DNA of 64,000 nucleotides from Fervidobacterium pennivorans (GCF_001644665.1 NZ_CP011393.1:1510001-1574000); one strand, 5' to 3'; shown: positions 1 through 9,784, counted from the stretch's first letter. Numbers and translations are program-made. Notes: generated by a model not told the origin, from the sequence alone.

Positions 1-1072
1 GAATTTTAAAACAAATTATGAGCCTGGAACAACCTTGGAACCTATTTACAATTTCAGCGGAGGCGTAGGTACTCCTCTTGTTGTAAAAGATGGAGGCTAC
101 GTGTCTTTGCGAATTCCAGCACGAACACTGACAGTTTTCGGTATATTAACCGAGAAATCGGAACTCTACAAAACTAACACAACTATCAGTTTGAACCTTT
201 CAGACGGTGAAAAGATAACCGCACTGAAAGAAATAACCGGGACGACGAATGCAAAAGCGGTTTATGTTTACATAGACAGAAAAGTTGAGAACGAAATTAA
301 GATAGAACCAACAGATGGGAAATTCGCATTTACAATAGATCCATTCAAACTCGACCCAGGTGAGCATGTACTACTTGTCAGGGCAGTTGGAAAAAACGTT
401 AAAGATACAGTTTACACTGATGAAATAAGATTCATAGTTGAACTAGAAAAGAAGTTGTTAGCTGAAACGAAAGATCCTCTCGATGATGACATTGGTTTTA
501 CAGGAACTTACGTTTACCCAACCGATGCAACATTTAAGCGGCAGATGGATATTGTTGAAGAGAAAGTTGAAAGCATCGGTAATACGTTGGTAATTTCTAT
601 CAAACCAAGAGACTTAACAAAAACCTGGGGACCACCAAACGGCTTTGACCACGTTACATACCAAATATTCATCGATGACCCAACAAAGAAAGGCACGGGA
701 GTTTTGCCTTTACAGAACTATGAGTTCGATAATTGGGACTGGGATTGGGAAGTTTTTGCAACTGGTTGGTCGAGTGCGATTTACACTTCACAAGGAGCAT
801 CAAAAGATAGATTTGGGACGCAGATAGGTTCTCCCGAAGTTTTTGTTGAAGATGGTTGGGTAAAGATAATCATAAAAGGTGACTGGCTTGGCAACCCTTC
901 ATCTTTCGAAGGATGGACAATATATGTGACCAGTTGGGACTACGATGGTATTGAAAACAAATTCAGACCACTCCAGCAAGAACCAAAAGCCTACATCATG
1001 GGTGGAGGGAATCCAACGGATCCACTAATAATGGATGACCTATGGTTGGAAATTAAATCAAATCAAGATTGA
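1..1072 (+). CDS. C-terminal part of secreted glycan-active protein (Glucodextran_C-like module), cut by window start
   Basis: The reading frame is open from base 2 with no stop before 1070-1072, so this is the 3' part of a longer gene; the TTG at base 35 is internal. About residues 40-130 look like an all-beta (Ig-like) domain. The last 200 residues, beginning at DPLDDDIGF and rich in W, G and D (DNWDWDWEVFATGW, GWTIYVTSWDYDG), match what I know of the glucodextranase C-terminal binding module, which in Thermotogota is found at the end of secreted pullulanase/amylase-type enzymes. The catalytic part would lie upstream of the window. A strong hairpin terminator follows directly. The glycan role is inferred from the tail alone. 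Confidence 0.6.
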   Translation, partial: NFKTNYEPGTTLEPIYNFSGGVGTPLVVKDGGYVSLRIPARTLTVFGILTEKSELYKTNTTISLNLSDGEKITALKEITGTTNAKAVYVYIDRKVENEIKIEPTDGKFAFTIDPFKLDPGEHVLLVRAVGKNVKDTVYTDEIRFIVELEKKLLAETKDPLDDDIGFTGTYVYPTDATFKRQMDIVEEKVESIGNTLVISIKPRDLTKTWGPPNGFDHVTYQIFIDDPTKKGTGVLPLQNYEFDNWDWDWEVFATGWSSAIYTSQGASKDRFGTQIGSPEVFVEDGWVKIIIKGDWLGNPSSFEGWTIYVTSWDYDGIENKFRPLQQEPKAYIMGGGNPTDPLIMDDLWLEIKSNQD

Positions 1073-1086
1073 TTTTGTAAGTAAGC

Positions 1087-1111
1087 AAAGCCCGCCATCG
1101 GCGGGCTTTTT
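1087..1111. terminator. Bidirectional intrinsic terminator
   Basis: A 10-bp perfect stem (AAAGCCCGCC/GGCGGGCTTT, 3-nt loop) is followed by T's on the plus strand and preceded by A's. It lies between the two convergent genes ending at 1072 (plus) and 1119 (minus), so it can serve both. Confidence 0.85.
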
Positions 1112-1118
1112 AGATTTT

Positions 1119-2474
1119 CTAGTTAGTGTTTTTCTTGAAAACCTTTGGAATCGTTGTCAAACTGAAAGAATAGCCCTCTTTTACAATCCTGACCTCAATA
1201 AAAATTGCTACGTTCTTTTTTAAGTTGCTTTCTTTAGGTATGAATTCAACCATTTTGTCCCCGTTTTCACTAAATTGTATTTGCAAATCTATACTTTCCC
1301 ATCGTGCTTTTCTGAAATCCAGCGTATCTGAAAGAGCAACCCATCCCTTTGCGTATTCTAACTCCTCAGATGTTCTAAGGATTATGCCGTTTTCGGTCTC
1401 TTTCCACGATATATCTGGAAGTTTGTTTAATATGGACAGTGCAAAAAATGCTCTGAGAGTGTTGAAAAATTCAGCCTGATTACTTACATTGTGTGCCTCG
1501 TTTGGCATAACGTATGCATACCTTGGGATAGGTACGTCATAGAAATATAGCTGAGAAGAATCAACAACCCAATACGGGTCGTTCGTGCCTATAACGACAA
1601 GTTTTGGTATGGTGAGTTTATCTTTGTAATAGAAGGGGTCAATTGCCCTAACAATTTCTGGAACTTCGGTTGGGGAAGATTCAGCTATCATTTTTGTGAG
1701 GCCATACCTTGTGTAGTCTTTTATCTGTTCACTGAATGTTCCATAATGTTCGAGCTGTTTTCGCATTTGTGCGGGCATGTTTAGATTATCGTATACGATT
1801 GGAACTATCGCAAGAACTCTTTTTTCGATAGCACCTGTCAAATATGTTGTCCAACCTCTTTTGGATGCGCCAGTTACTAAAAACTTTTGAAGTTCGATTT
1901 GTAATTCTTTTTTGAGAAAGTCCTGAACGCAGTTCATCGTTGCAACGACAGCCTTTACCATGGGAAAGAGCAAGGGCCAATCTTCCTCGCCTGTTTCGAG
2001 GTATTTTGCTAAAGTGTAAGCAATCAGGGCATCTTCTTTGAGACCAAATAATGGTTGGTTTGGTACATCCCATAGTATCACAAACGGAGCGCCGATACTT
2101 TCAATAACGAGAGCGTATTGGCTGAGGCTTGCCATGGGATCTTTTGGTGCCGAACCAGATACCATAAGGATTCCATGGTTTTTGTAAGCTAAATTTCGTG
2201 GGATGTATATACCCACTTTGTGGTTCCATTCGATGCCTCTCCAGGTTTGACTCTTCACGTTCAAAACATAGAGCTTCCCTCTGAGAAGTGAAGTTGAGGA
2301 AGAAATTAGAGTATAAGCAGATGTATCTGAACTTTCCAGATACTTTTCCAGAGAAACGGCAAAAGAATCATTGGGAGAAAGCAAGAAGAGAAAAGTGAGA
2401 ATAACTAGTATCATGAGCCTATTTGCTGGACTTTTATTTTCCTGAGTTTTTGTCACTTTGCTCATCGTGTTCAT
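1119..2474 (-). CDS. PhoPQ-activated pathogenicity-related (PqaA) family exported hydrolase
   Basis: 451 residues. A hydrophobic stretch at about 21-39 (RLMILVILTFLFLL...SFA) is a signal peptide or anchor. The body has an alpha/beta-hydrolase layout: ILMVSGSAP near 103, a nucleophile motif GASKRG near 200, and AIDPFYYKDKL / VIGTNDPYWVVDSSQ in the second half, typical of the PhoPQ_related family (named for Salmonella PqaA; substrate unknown, peptidase/esterase activity suspected). The start overlaps the end of the upstream histidine kinase by 41 bp, so the two are probably co-transcribed; the ATG at codon 4 is an alternative start. Function beyond hydrolase is not known. Confidence 0.75.
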   Translation of the reverse strand: MNTMSKVTKTQENKSPANRLMILVILTFLFLLSPNDSFAVSLEKYLESSDTSAYTLISSSTSLLRGKLYVLNVKSQTWRGIEWNHKVGIYIPRNLAYKNHGILMVSGSAPKDPMASLSQYALVIESIGAPFVILWDVPNQPLFGLKEDALIAYTLAKYLETGEEDWPLLFPMVKAVVATMNCVQDFLKKELQIELQKFLVTGASKRGWTTYLTGAIEKRVLAIVPIVYDNLNMPAQMRKQLEHYGTFSEQIKDYTRYGLTKMIAESSPTEVPEIVRAIDPFYYKDKLTIPKLVVIGTNDPYWVVDSSQLYFYDVPIPRYAYVMPNEAHNVSNQAEFFNTLRAFFALSILNKLPDISWKETENGIILRTSEELEYAKGWVALSDTLDFRKARWESIDLQIQFSENGDKMVEFIPKESNLKKNVAIFIEVRIVKEGYSFSLTTIPKVFKKNTN

Positions 2475-4278
2475 CCCCCTTCTTTTCAGGTATCGTGATG
2501 ATTATCTTGGTGCCTGTTGCCGGCGAGCTCTCTAAATCTATTTCACCTCCAAGCTTTTCAACAACCAATGTGTAAACTATGCTCAACCCAAGTCCTGAGC
2601 CAACACCTGGTTTCGTTGTAAAGAAAGGTTCGAATGCATGCTTTTTTGTTTTTTCGTCCATACCTTTTCCATTGTCTGTAAATGTTATCTTTATCACTTC
2701 TTTCCCCTCGTCAGTGACTATTTTTTCTGCTTTTATAAGCATCGTACCTTCTTCATTTTCATCGAATGCATGCACCAATGCGTTGTCTATGAGATTAATC
2801 AAAATCTGTGCAAGTGCACCCGGAATGCTGTAGACGACCAAGTCGTTTGGTATTTCCGTATATATTTTTACATTTGACTTTCTAAGTTTCGGATACATAG
2901 CCCTTAGGACATCTTCTACTAACACTTTCAGATTCACAGAAGAATAGTTTTCGACCATCTCGCTTATAGCAACGCGTTTGAGACTCTGGACGAGGTCGAT
3001 TATTCTTCTGATATTTCTGGTCATTATTTCCGTTAACTGGTATAAGACATCAACCTTGTCTAAGAATTCACTTTCGGTTAGTTCCTCTGAGAAGAATTTA
3101 TTCTTCATATCATTTAATGTGTGTTCAACTTCTGTTAGTGACGAGTAAATCACCCCGGCTGGTGTGTTAACATCGTGTGCTATATTTACCATCATCTTAC
3201 CCAATGCCGCCATCTTTTCTGAGTTTATTATTTTACTTTGTGCTTCCTTCAATTCGTTAAAAGCGGCTTCAAGTTCGTTGTTCATTTCATTGAGTTCGTC
3301 TACCATTTTCTTCAATCTTTCATTTTTTTCAACGTTTATGGCAAAAAGAATGATCACGACTGAAAACAAGATTGCCAAAAATGTACTGAGCGTTATTATC
3401 GCGTGGGAAAAACCTCTCAACCTGACGACATTGTTAGCTTCTTCAACTATCTCGGAATATGGAATGACTGCAACTACCGTAAGATTATATTTCGCAACTT
3501 TGCGAAATGTTGCGAATTTTTTAACTTGAAAAGTATAAATTCCTTCTCCTTTTTCATATTTCATTATCATTTCAGCAAAAGATTTTGTCCAGCGATTATT
3601 CGCTAAATCGAAGTTCCCAACATATTCTTCCATAGGATGTGCTACCGTTAATGTGCCGTAGAGTAACCCAACGTAACCGGATTTTCCAAATTTTGTCTGC
3701 ACTATCAATTTTTGGAGATCGTCTGCAGGATAAAGTCCTATCAAAATCGCTTTCGTTTCTCCATCTGGACCTTTGATTCCTACCAGAACGGCGATGCTTT
3801 TCTTTCCTTTGTATTCGTATAGCATGTATATATCATGTTCCTTTTCACCTGAAAAAATCATTTCAGTTATCTTAGTTGGTATAGACATCTTCACTAATCC
3901 GTCTTCGGAGACGACACGATTATCTTTCAACATAATAAATATTTCCAGATAACCTTCCAAACGCAAAGCGTTGTTAGCGTTTGCAACTTCCCATTGCAGC
4001 AGCCGAATTGATAATTCATCCATAGCGCCCTTGATGTAAATCGAAAGGTCATTATCTGCAGTGTATTTTACGAGGGGTCTCACTATTTGTTCTAAATATT
4101 TCTCAATATCTGATGTTATTTTTTCGACAACAGTCGTTTGGATTCGAGATATCAGATGGATTGCCACAGAATTAGCTAGCAGATGAGCTATAAGTATTAC
4201 AATTCCCAAGGAAAGAATACTTGAAATCACAATAGCTATTATTAGATCTGTTCTTTTAGATTTTAAAATCTTTAACAA
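2434..4278 (-). CDS. Membrane sensor histidine kinase with Cache-type sensor domain
   Basis: 614 residues from a TTG at 4278, chosen because GGAGG lies 7 nt before it; the longer frame from ATG 4311 has the SD inside it. Order: transmembrane segment about 10-33, a 250-residue extracytoplasmic region of dCache type (LQKLIVQTKFGKSGYVGLLYG), second transmembrane segment about 293-316, a coiled coil (ELNEMNNELEAAFNELKEAQ), H-box AHDVNTP near 360, and an ATPase domain with N box (NLIDNAL), G1 (DNGKGM), F and G2 (GSGLGLS). The H-box has V where E is usual (HDVNTP rather than HEINNP), as seen in some HisKA families. No response regulator is adjacent, so it is an orphan kinase; the ligand is unknown. 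It probably forms an operon with the PqaA-like gene. Confidence 0.88.
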   Translation of the reverse strand: MLKILKSKRTDLIIAIVISSILSLGIVILIAHLLANSVAIHLISRIQTTVVEKITSDIEKYLEQIVRPLVKYTADNDLSIYIKGAMDELSIRLLQWEVANANNALRLEGYLEIFIMLKDNRVVSEDGLVKMSIPTKITEMIFSGEKEHDIYMLYEYKGKKSIAVLVGIKGPDGETKAILIGLYPADDLQKLIVQTKFGKSGYVGLLYGTLTVAHPMEEYVGNFDLANNRWTKSFAEMIMKYEKGEGIYTFQVKKFATFRKVAKYNLTVVAVIPYSEIVEEANNVVRLRGFSHAIITLSTFLAILFSVVIILFAINVEKNERLKKMVDELNEMNNELEAAFNELKEAQSKIINSEKMAALGKMMVNIAHDVNTPAGVIYSSLTEVEHTLNDMKNKFFSEELTESEFLDKVDVLYQLTEIMTRNIRRIIDLVQSLKRVAISEMVENYSSVNLKVLVEDVLRAMYPKLRKSNVKIYTEIPNDLVVYSIPGALAQILINLIDNALVHAFDENEEGTMLIKAEKIVTDEGKEVIKITFTDNGKGMDEKTKKHAFEPFFTTKPGVGSGLGLSIVYTLVVEKLGGEIDLESSPATGTKIIITIPEKKGDEHDEQSDKNSGK

Positions 4279-4343
4279 TCTATCGCCTCCATGCATTTTT
4301 AGTTTTTGCAACTTTTCCGTAGGGTTTGACTATCTCTACCAAT

Positions 4344-4365
4344 ATTATATACCATGTGATATAAT
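4344..4365. promoter_or_regulatory. Divergent, overlapping -10 elements between kinase and alcohol dehydrogenase
   Basis: On the plus strand TG-A-TATAAT at 4357-4365 is a perfect extended -10 about 65 bp before the alcohol dehydrogenase start. On the minus strand TATAAT at 4349-4344 faces the histidine kinase. No strong -35 accompanies either; the extended -10 may compensate on the plus strand. Confidence 0.5.
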
Positions 4366-4429
4366 ATTAAAAGAAAACAAAGTAATCAAACTGTTTGTTA
4401 ACAAATTTGTGATTAGGAGGTGGACAAAT

Positions 4430-5587
4430 ATGGAAAACTTTGTTTTTCACAACCCAACGAAATTGGTCTTTGGAAAAGGAACTGTTGAAAAGATAGGTGA
4501 ATATCTGAAAAAAGATGGGATAAGAAAAGTTTTGATGCTTTACGGTGGAGGTTCGATTAAGAAAAATGGTGTATACGAAAAGGTTGTTAGGTCGCTCCAT
4601 GATAATGGTATAGAGAAAGTAGAGGTTTCTGGTGTTAGACCTAATCCTGTTCTTTCAAAGGTTCACGAAGCTATAGAAGTTGCGCGTGAGAATAACGTTG
4701 AGGCAATTCTTGCAGTAGGTGGAGGAAGCGTTGTCGACAGTGCAAAAGCAATAGCAGCTGGTTTCTATTACGATGGCGATATTTGGGACGCGTTTATAGG
4801 TAAGTACAATGTAAAGAAGGCACTTCCTTTGTATGTTATCCTTACGATGTCAGCTACAGGTACTGAAATGAACGGAAATGCGGTTGTGACAAACGAAAAA
4901 ACTCAAGAGAAGTTTTACTTTAGCTCAAAACACGTCTATCCGGTCCTTTCGATTGTTGATCCGACTACACAATACAGCTTGCCAGCGAATCAAGTTGTGT
5001 ATGGTGCGATAGATGCGATAAGTCATGTTATGGAGTATTACTTTGATGTTGCTGGTAGTGATTTAATTGATAGAATAGATGAAGGTATAATTAAAACACT
5101 GATGGAAACCACAGAGGTAATACTCAAAGAACCTGAAAACTACGAAGCTAGGGCAAACTTCTGCTTAGCTACAACGTTAGCACTCAATGGTTTGACAGGT
5201 TTGGGCACAACAGGTGGAGATTGGTCTTCTCACGAGCTTGAGCATGCTATAAGTGCGTTCAATCCTGATATCGCCCATGGCGCAGGTCTTGCAATTGTAT
5301 TTCCTGCTTGGATGAGTTACGTTAAAGAACAGATATCTGAAAAACTTATCAAGTTTGGTAAGAATGTATTTGGTATGAGTGGCGAATTCTCACCAGATGA
5401 TGTTATCAATCAACTTAAGAGTTGGTACAGGAAAGTTGGTGCTCCCGTAACATTGAAAGAGGTTGGTATTAGCAAGGAAGATATCGAAAAGCTCACTGAA
5501 ATTGCCAACAAACATGCACCATTTGGAACAGTAAAGGAACTAAAGGCAGAAGATATCAGAAAGATATACGAAATAGCCTACGAATAA
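4430..5587 (+). CDS. Iron-containing (group III) alcohol dehydrogenase, butanol dehydrogenase type
   Basis: 385 residues from ATG 4430 with AGGAGG 10 nt upstream; the track's earlier GTG start overlaps the SD. Reduces aldehydes to alcohols (or reverse) with NAD(P)H. N-terminal Rossmann-like half with GGGSVVDSAKAIA (nucleotide binding), SATGTEMN, and a C-terminal helical half carrying the metal ligands in DAISHVMEYY and in SSHELEHAISAFNPDIAHGAGLA (two His). Family length is about 385-395, so it is complete. Monocistronic or read into transketolase, which starts 42 bp downstream with its own SD. Substrate cannot be told from sequence; fermentation redox balancing is the usual role. Confidence 0.9.
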   Translation: MENFVFHNPTKLVFGKGTVEKIGEYLKKDGIRKVLMLYGGGSIKKNGVYEKVVRSLHDNGIEKVEVSGVRPNPVLSKVHEAIEVARENNVEAILAVGGGSVVDSAKAIAAGFYYDGDIWDAFIGKYNVKKALPLYVILTMSATGTEMNGNAVVTNEKTQEKFYFSSKHVYPVLSIVDPTTQYSLPANQVVYGAIDAISHVMEYYFDVAGSDLIDRIDEGIIKTLMETTEVILKEPENYEARANFCLATTLALNGLTGLGTTGGDWSSHELEHAISAFNPDIAHGAGLAIVFPAWMSYVKEQISEKLIKFGKNVFGMSGEFSPDDVINQLKSWYRKVGAPVTLKEVGISKEDIEKLTEIANKHAPFGTVKELKAEDIRKIYEIAYE

Positions 5588-5629
5588 TAAAAGACGAACT
5601 AAAAAATCCAAAGATGGGAGGTATTAAGA

Positions 5630-7495
5630 GTGCGAAAGACACTTGATGAACTAAAAAGGCTGAGCATTCAGTGCCGTGGTGATATCCTGAAGATGACTTA
5701 CGTAGCGAACTCAGGCCATCCCGGTGGGTCAATGTCTTCTATCGATATGCTATTAGCTCTTTATTCATTTGCCAATGTCTATCCCCAAGACCCTTGGAAT
5801 GAAGATAGGGATAGAATAGTCATAAGTCATGGTCACATTTCGCCAGCTGTTTACTCTACCTTAGCTGCCTATGGTTTTGTGGATAGAGATGAAGTGATAG
5901 CTGGCTTCAGACATCCAGCATCTATATTTGAAGGACACATTACTCGTGGGATTCCTGGTGTGGAGTGGACCACAGGAAATCTTGGACAAGGTTTGTCGGC
6001 TGGTGTTGGTTTTGCCCTTGCAGCGAAGTATAAAAATAAGGATTACCATGTTTACGTAGTTATGAGCGATGGGGAAAGTGCTAAAGGGCAAGTTCAAGAG
6101 GCAAGAAGAACCGCAAGGAAGTATAAACTCGATAATTTAACTGTGTTGGTTGATTACAACGATATTCAAATCAGTGGGCATGCACACGAGATTATGTATG
6201 TTGATATAAAGGCAGAGTTTGAAGCGGCAGGCTGGAAAACGATAGAGATAGACGGTCATGATTTTGAACAAATACTTGCAGCTTTGAAAATTGCAAGAGA
6301 TGATGGTTATCCAACAGCAATAATTGCTCATACCGTTATCGGTAAAGGTGTAGATTTCATGGAGGATAAACCTGATTACCATGGGAAGCCTTTAAATAAA
6401 GAAGAGTTGGAAAAAGCGTTAGCTCAACTTGGTGTTGAGAACGACGTTGAGAAATATTTAGAGATGCGCAAAAAATTACCTATTGAAGCTCACAAGAAGG
6501 TAAAACTTTACTACGATGTGCGTTTGGACACGGGCAAAGCCAGGGTATACGATAAAGCAACGGACAACAGAAGTGCACTTGGTAGAGCAATTGCAGACCT
6601 TGCTGTGATAAACGATAACGTCGTTACCGTTGATTGTGACCTCAAAGGTTCTGTGAAGCTGGACTTTTTAGATAAAGAAAGACCTGATAGAGTTGTCGAA
6701 ATAGGAGTACAAGAACATAACGCAGCCGCTTTGGCTGGCGCGATGTCTGTAGATGGTATTGTTACATTCTTTGCCGATTTTGGGGTTTTCGGTATCGATG
6801 AAACATTTAATCAACACAGATTGAACGCTATCAACAACACGAACCTCAAGGTTGTTGTCACACATTGTGGTATTGATGTAGGTGAAGATGGTAAAACACA
6901 CCATGCACTAAATTACATCGGTGCGCCACTCGCCTGGTATGGCTTTAAGGTCATAGTTCCAGCAGACCCGAATCAGACAGATAGGGTAGTTAGATACATA
7001 GCCGAAGAATACGGAAACTTTGTTGTCGCGGTTGGAAGAAGTAAGGTCGAGCCAATAAGGAAAGAAGACGGGAGTTTATTCTTCGATGAAAATTACGAGT
7101 TCAAATACGGAAAAATGGATATCCTGAGGGACGGAACAGATGGTGTGATATACGTGATAGGTTCTGCTGTCCCACATGCACTTAAAGCCTATGAAATTTT
7201 GAAAAGCAAAGGGGTCAATTTTGCAGTTATCAACGTGAGTTGTCCGTATGACTTGGATGAAGAAGTGCTCAGAAAATACTCGAATTTCGTAGTCACCGTT
7301 GAGGACCACAACGTGCTAAATGGGTTAGGTAGTCTCATAGCCCAAAAACTTTTTGAAATGCGCATACTACCAGGTCGGTTCATCAAGCTTGGGTTAAATG
7401 ATTTCCCTGTTTCCGGTGACGCAAAACTACTTTTTGAAATCTACGGACTGAGCAGGGAAAGAATTGCCGAAACCATTCTTTCAAAACTTGAATGA
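5630..7495 (+). CDS. tkt: Transketolase
   Basis: 621 residues, GTG start with GGGAGG upstream. Transfers two-carbon units between ketose and aldose phosphates in the pentose phosphate pathway, using thiamine diphosphate and a divalent metal. N-terminal TPP domain: SGHPGGSMSS near 28, SHGHISPAVY, TGNLGQGLSAGVG, then the TPP/metal motif, which reads SDGE...DYND instead of the common GDG...NN. Middle pyrimidine-binding domain has GVQEHNAAALAGAM with the catalytic Glu, and THCGIDVGEDGKTHH. A C-terminal transketolase domain follows. One polypeptide carries all three domains, so it is not the split archaeal type. Confidence 0.93.
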   Translation: MRKTLDELKRLSIQCRGDILKMTYVANSGHPGGSMSSIDMLLALYSFANVYPQDPWNEDRDRIVISHGHISPAVYSTLAAYGFVDRDEVIAGFRHPASIFEGHITRGIPGVEWTTGNLGQGLSAGVGFALAAKYKNKDYHVYVVMSDGESAKGQVQEARRTARKYKLDNLTVLVDYNDIQISGHAHEIMYVDIKAEFEAAGWKTIEIDGHDFEQILAALKIARDDGYPTAIIAHTVIGKGVDFMEDKPDYHGKPLNKEELEKALAQLGVENDVEKYLEMRKKLPIEAHKKVKLYYDVRLDTGKARVYDKATDNRSALGRAIADLAVINDNVVTVDCDLKGSVKLDFLDKERPDRVVEIGVQEHNAAALAGAMSVDGIVTFFADFGVFGIDETFNQHRLNAINNTNLKVVVTHCGIDVGEDGKTHHALNYIGAPLAWYGFKVIVPADPNQTDRVVRYIAEEYGNFVVAVGRSKVEPIRKEDGSLFFDENYEFKYGKMDILRDGTDGVIYVIGSAVPHALKAYEILKSKGVNFAVINVSCPYDLDEEVLRKYSNFVVTVEDHNVLNGLGSLIAQKLFEMRILPGRFIKLGLNDFPVSGDAKLLFEIYGLSRERIAETILSKLE

Positions 7496-7519
7496 GCTAT
7501 GTTGTAAGATGGTAAAAGA

Positions 7520-7552
7520 AAATGCGGGAGGGATACTCCCGCATTTATTTTT
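7520..7552 (+). terminator. Intrinsic terminator after transketolase
   Basis: Eleven-bp stem AAATGCGGGAG/CTCCCGCATTT with a GGATA loop, followed by a T-rich tract. Confidence 0.85.
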
Positions 7553-7569
7553 AATTTTTAGTGAAATAC

Positions 7570-7598
7570 TTGGAATTTTTGGGAATTTAATGTATAAT
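7570..7598 (+). promoter_or_regulatory. Promoter for yicC-remA-gmk-rpoZ
   Basis: TTGGAA, 17-bp spacer, TATAAT: a near-consensus housekeeping promoter 30 bp upstream of yicC, just after the transketolase terminator. Confidence 0.7.
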
Positions 7599-7627
7599 AG
7601 TATCAGCAAACCGTAGGAGTGGTCTAA

Positions 7628-8503
7628 ATGCCCAGAAGCATGACAGGATATGCAAAGGTTCAAAAGATATTCGAGGATTACAAAATTACGTGCGAAGTAA
7701 AAACGTTAAACTCAAAGGGACTTACAATCGACGTCTCCATGAATTACTTTCTTAATTCGAAAGAGCTTGATGCTATAACAAAGATAAAAGAATACATTTC
7801 CAGAGGAAAGGTAACTGCAAGAATTTGGGTTAGATTCATCAAGCCAATCCAAGTTTCTGTTGACTATTCTTTGCTCAAAACGTATTACGATGCACTTTCT
7901 GACATCAGAGAGAATCTGAACATCCCAATGCCTGTTAGCTTAGAGCATTTACTTACTTTCAGAGATGCATTTCAATTTGAGATAAGTAACGAAGAGATTG
8001 AAAATGCTTGGCAACATGCGAAAGCCGTTTTGGAGGAATCATTGATTGAGGTAGTCAAGGAGAGAAAAATCGAAGGTGAAAAGTTAACAAAAGATTTGGT
8101 AGAGATGGTAGAAAAGATGCAATCAATTGTAGACAGAATAAACGAGAGGGCGGCGGAGATTCCAAAAGTAGTTGCGCAAAGGATTAAAACAAACACACGC
8201 GAACTGCTACCTGATGATATTGAACTTAATAGAGAACTTTTTGAAAGTGCTGTTGCACTCATTGCCGACAGGGCAGACATACGCGAAGAGCTTGTCAGGT
8301 TGGATAGCCATCTCAAAAGAACGCGCGAGTTGCTTTCAAAGGACGAACCTGTAGGTGACATGCTGAATTTCATATCACAAGAAATTTTAAGGGAGTTCAA
8401 TACGATACTATCAAAGAGCAGATTCACCGATATTACCAACTTCGCACTTGAAGGAAAATATTTAGTTTCCCAATTCAAAGAGCAGATAATGAATATAGAG
8501 TAA
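7628..8503 (+). CDS. yicC: YicC/YloC-family endoribonuclease
   Basis: 291 residues. The start MPRSMTGYAK and the pattern CEVKTLNSKGL are hallmarks of YicC_N; the C-terminal DUF1732 region has IADRADIREELVRLDSH and the closing GDMLNFISQEILREFNTILSKS. E. coli YicC and B. subtilis YloC are reported endoribonucleases. Full family length (about 290). First gene of a four-gene operon with remA, gmk and rpoZ, an order common in Firmicutes and Thermotogota. Confidence 0.92.
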   Translation: MPRSMTGYAKVQKIFEDYKITCEVKTLNSKGLTIDVSMNYFLNSKELDAITKIKEYISRGKVTARIWVRFIKPIQVSVDYSLLKTYYDALSDIRENLNIPMPVSLEHLLTFRDAFQFEISNEEIENAWQHAKAVLEESLIEVVKERKIEGEKLTKDLVEMVEKMQSIVDRINERAAEIPKVVAQRIKTNTRELLPDDIELNRELFESAVALIADRADIREELVRLDSHLKRTRELLSKDEPVGDMLNFISQEILREFNTILSKSRFTDITNFALEGKYLVSQFKEQIMNIE

Positions 8504-8556
8504 CAATGCGACCGTGATATTGAAAATATGTTCTACCAATCTGGGAGGTGTAGATT

Positions 8557-8838
8557 ATGTTTGGATTAATCAACATCGGTTTTGGTAATGTTATCGCTGG
8601 TGACAGGGTTATTGCTATAGTCAACCCTGAAAGCGCCCCACTTAAAAGGTTGAAAGAGGATGCAAAGAACGAAGGAAAACTCATAGACGCAACTTACGGA
8701 AGAAAAACAAGGTCCATTCTTATTACGGACTCAAACCATATCATACTCAGTGCTATCCAACCTGAAACAATTGCACAAAGATTCATCGAATCGATGGTTG
8801 AAATTGAAAAACAACTCGAAAAGATAAGAAAGGGCTAA
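8557..8838 (+). CDS. remA: RemA/DUF370 family regulatory protein
   Basis: 93 residues, GGGAGG SD 10 nt upstream. The start [13 protein letters not shown] and the central [32 protein letters not shown] match the RemA (DUF370) family. B. subtilis RemA is a DNA-binding activator of matrix genes; in this lineage the target is unknown. Ends 7 bp before gmk, so it is translated in the same operon. Confidence 0.9.
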   Translation: MFGLINIGFGNVIAGDRVIAIVNPESAPLKRLKEDAKNEGKLIDATYGRKTRSILITDSNHIILSAIQPETIAQRFIESMVEIEKQLEKIRKG

Positions 8839-8845
8839 GATAGGA

Positions 8846-9505
8846 ATGGATGGTCAGGGAAAGGACTTTGATGTGCAAAACGAAGTCCATGCCGGAGGAA
8901 TACTGTTTGTTATAAGTGGTCCAAGTGGCGTTGGTAAAACAAGTATTATTAGATCCGTTCTTGAGAGAGTTGAGCGAGTTGTCTTCTCCGTCTCGTGCAC
9001 AACTCGAAAGCAAAGACCTGGAGAGATACACGGAGTGGACTATTTCTTTGTGACGCACGAAGAATTTGAAAGAATGATAAAAGAAAACAAATTTATCGAA
9101 TGGGCAAAGGTTCATGACAACTACTATGGAACACCTGCAGAAATGGTCTACGACAACATAAGAAAAGGTTTGGATGTCATACTTGATATAGATGTTCAAG
9201 GCGCTTTAACAGTCAAGAAGAATTTCTCTGGTGCCAAGTTTATTTTTATCGCACCACCGAGTTACGAAGTTCTTAGAGAGAGGCTTAAAAAGAGGGGAAC
9301 GGAAACAGAAGAGAAAATACAAAAAAGGTTAGAAACTGCCAAGAGAGAACTTAAGTTCATCCCAGAATTTGAATACTTAATAATCAATGAAGACTTAGAA
9401 GAATCGATAAGAAACTTGATGTCCATAATCTACGCAGAAAGATTAAAGTTTGAAAGGATTAAAAATACTTCCAAAGTGAAGCGGTTGATGGAGGAGGTGC
9501 AATAA
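8846..9505 (+). CDS. gmk: Guanylate kinase
   Basis: 219 residues. Phosphorylates GMP to GDP with ATP. P-loop GPSGVGKTS at about 30-38, GMP-binding SCTTRKQRPGEIHGVDYFF, LDIDVQGA and the lid region RLKKRGTETEEKIQKRL. The first 18 residues are an extension beyond the usual GLLFVISGPSG start. Its stop codon is followed at once by rpoZ, the classical gmk-rpoZ pair. Confidence 0.95.
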   Translation: MDGQGKDFDVQNEVHAGGILFVISGPSGVGKTSIIRSVLERVERVVFSVSCTTRKQRPGEIHGVDYFFVTHEEFERMIKENKFIEWAKVHDNYYGTPAEMVYDNIRKGLDVILDIDVQGALTVKKNFSGAKFIFIAPPSYEVLRERLKKRGTETEEKIQKRLETAKRELKFIPEFEYLIINEDLEESIRNLMSIIYAERLKFERIKNTSKVKRLMEEVQ

Positions 9506-9736
9506 GTGAGCAGACTTGTTATACAATATGACAAACTGTTGGAGAAGATACCATACAAGTATGCAATACCAATAGTCGTTGCAAAAAGGGCAGAAGCGAT
9601 AAACGATTTTGCCAAACCGTTTGTCACAACACCTGACAACTACTCTGTTAGCATCGCTTTCAAAGAACTCCAAGAAGGCTACATCAGAATCAAGAATGAA
9701 GACATTTTGAGAATACTCCTACCTGATGTGAAATAA
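9506..9736 (+). CDS. rpoZ: RNA polymerase omega subunit
   Basis: 76 residues, GTG start directly after the gmk stop with GGAGGTG inside the gmk end. Contains the omega pattern [16 protein letters not shown] and ends [13 protein letters not shown]. Binds beta-prime and helps RNA polymerase assembly. Confidence 0.9.
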   Translation: MSRLVIQYDKLLEKIPYKYAIPIVVAKRAEAINDFAKPFVTTPDNYSVSIAFKELQEGYIRIKNEDILRILLPDVK

Positions 9737-9748
9737 GGGATAAGTGTG

Positions 9749-9784
9749 CGCAGAGGAACCGGTTGGTTCCTCTGCGTGTTTTTA
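9749..9784 (+). terminator. Intrinsic terminator after rpoZ
   Basis: Twelve-bp perfect stem CGCAGAGGAACC/GGTTCCTCTGCG with GGTT loop, then TGTTTTT. Confidence 0.9.
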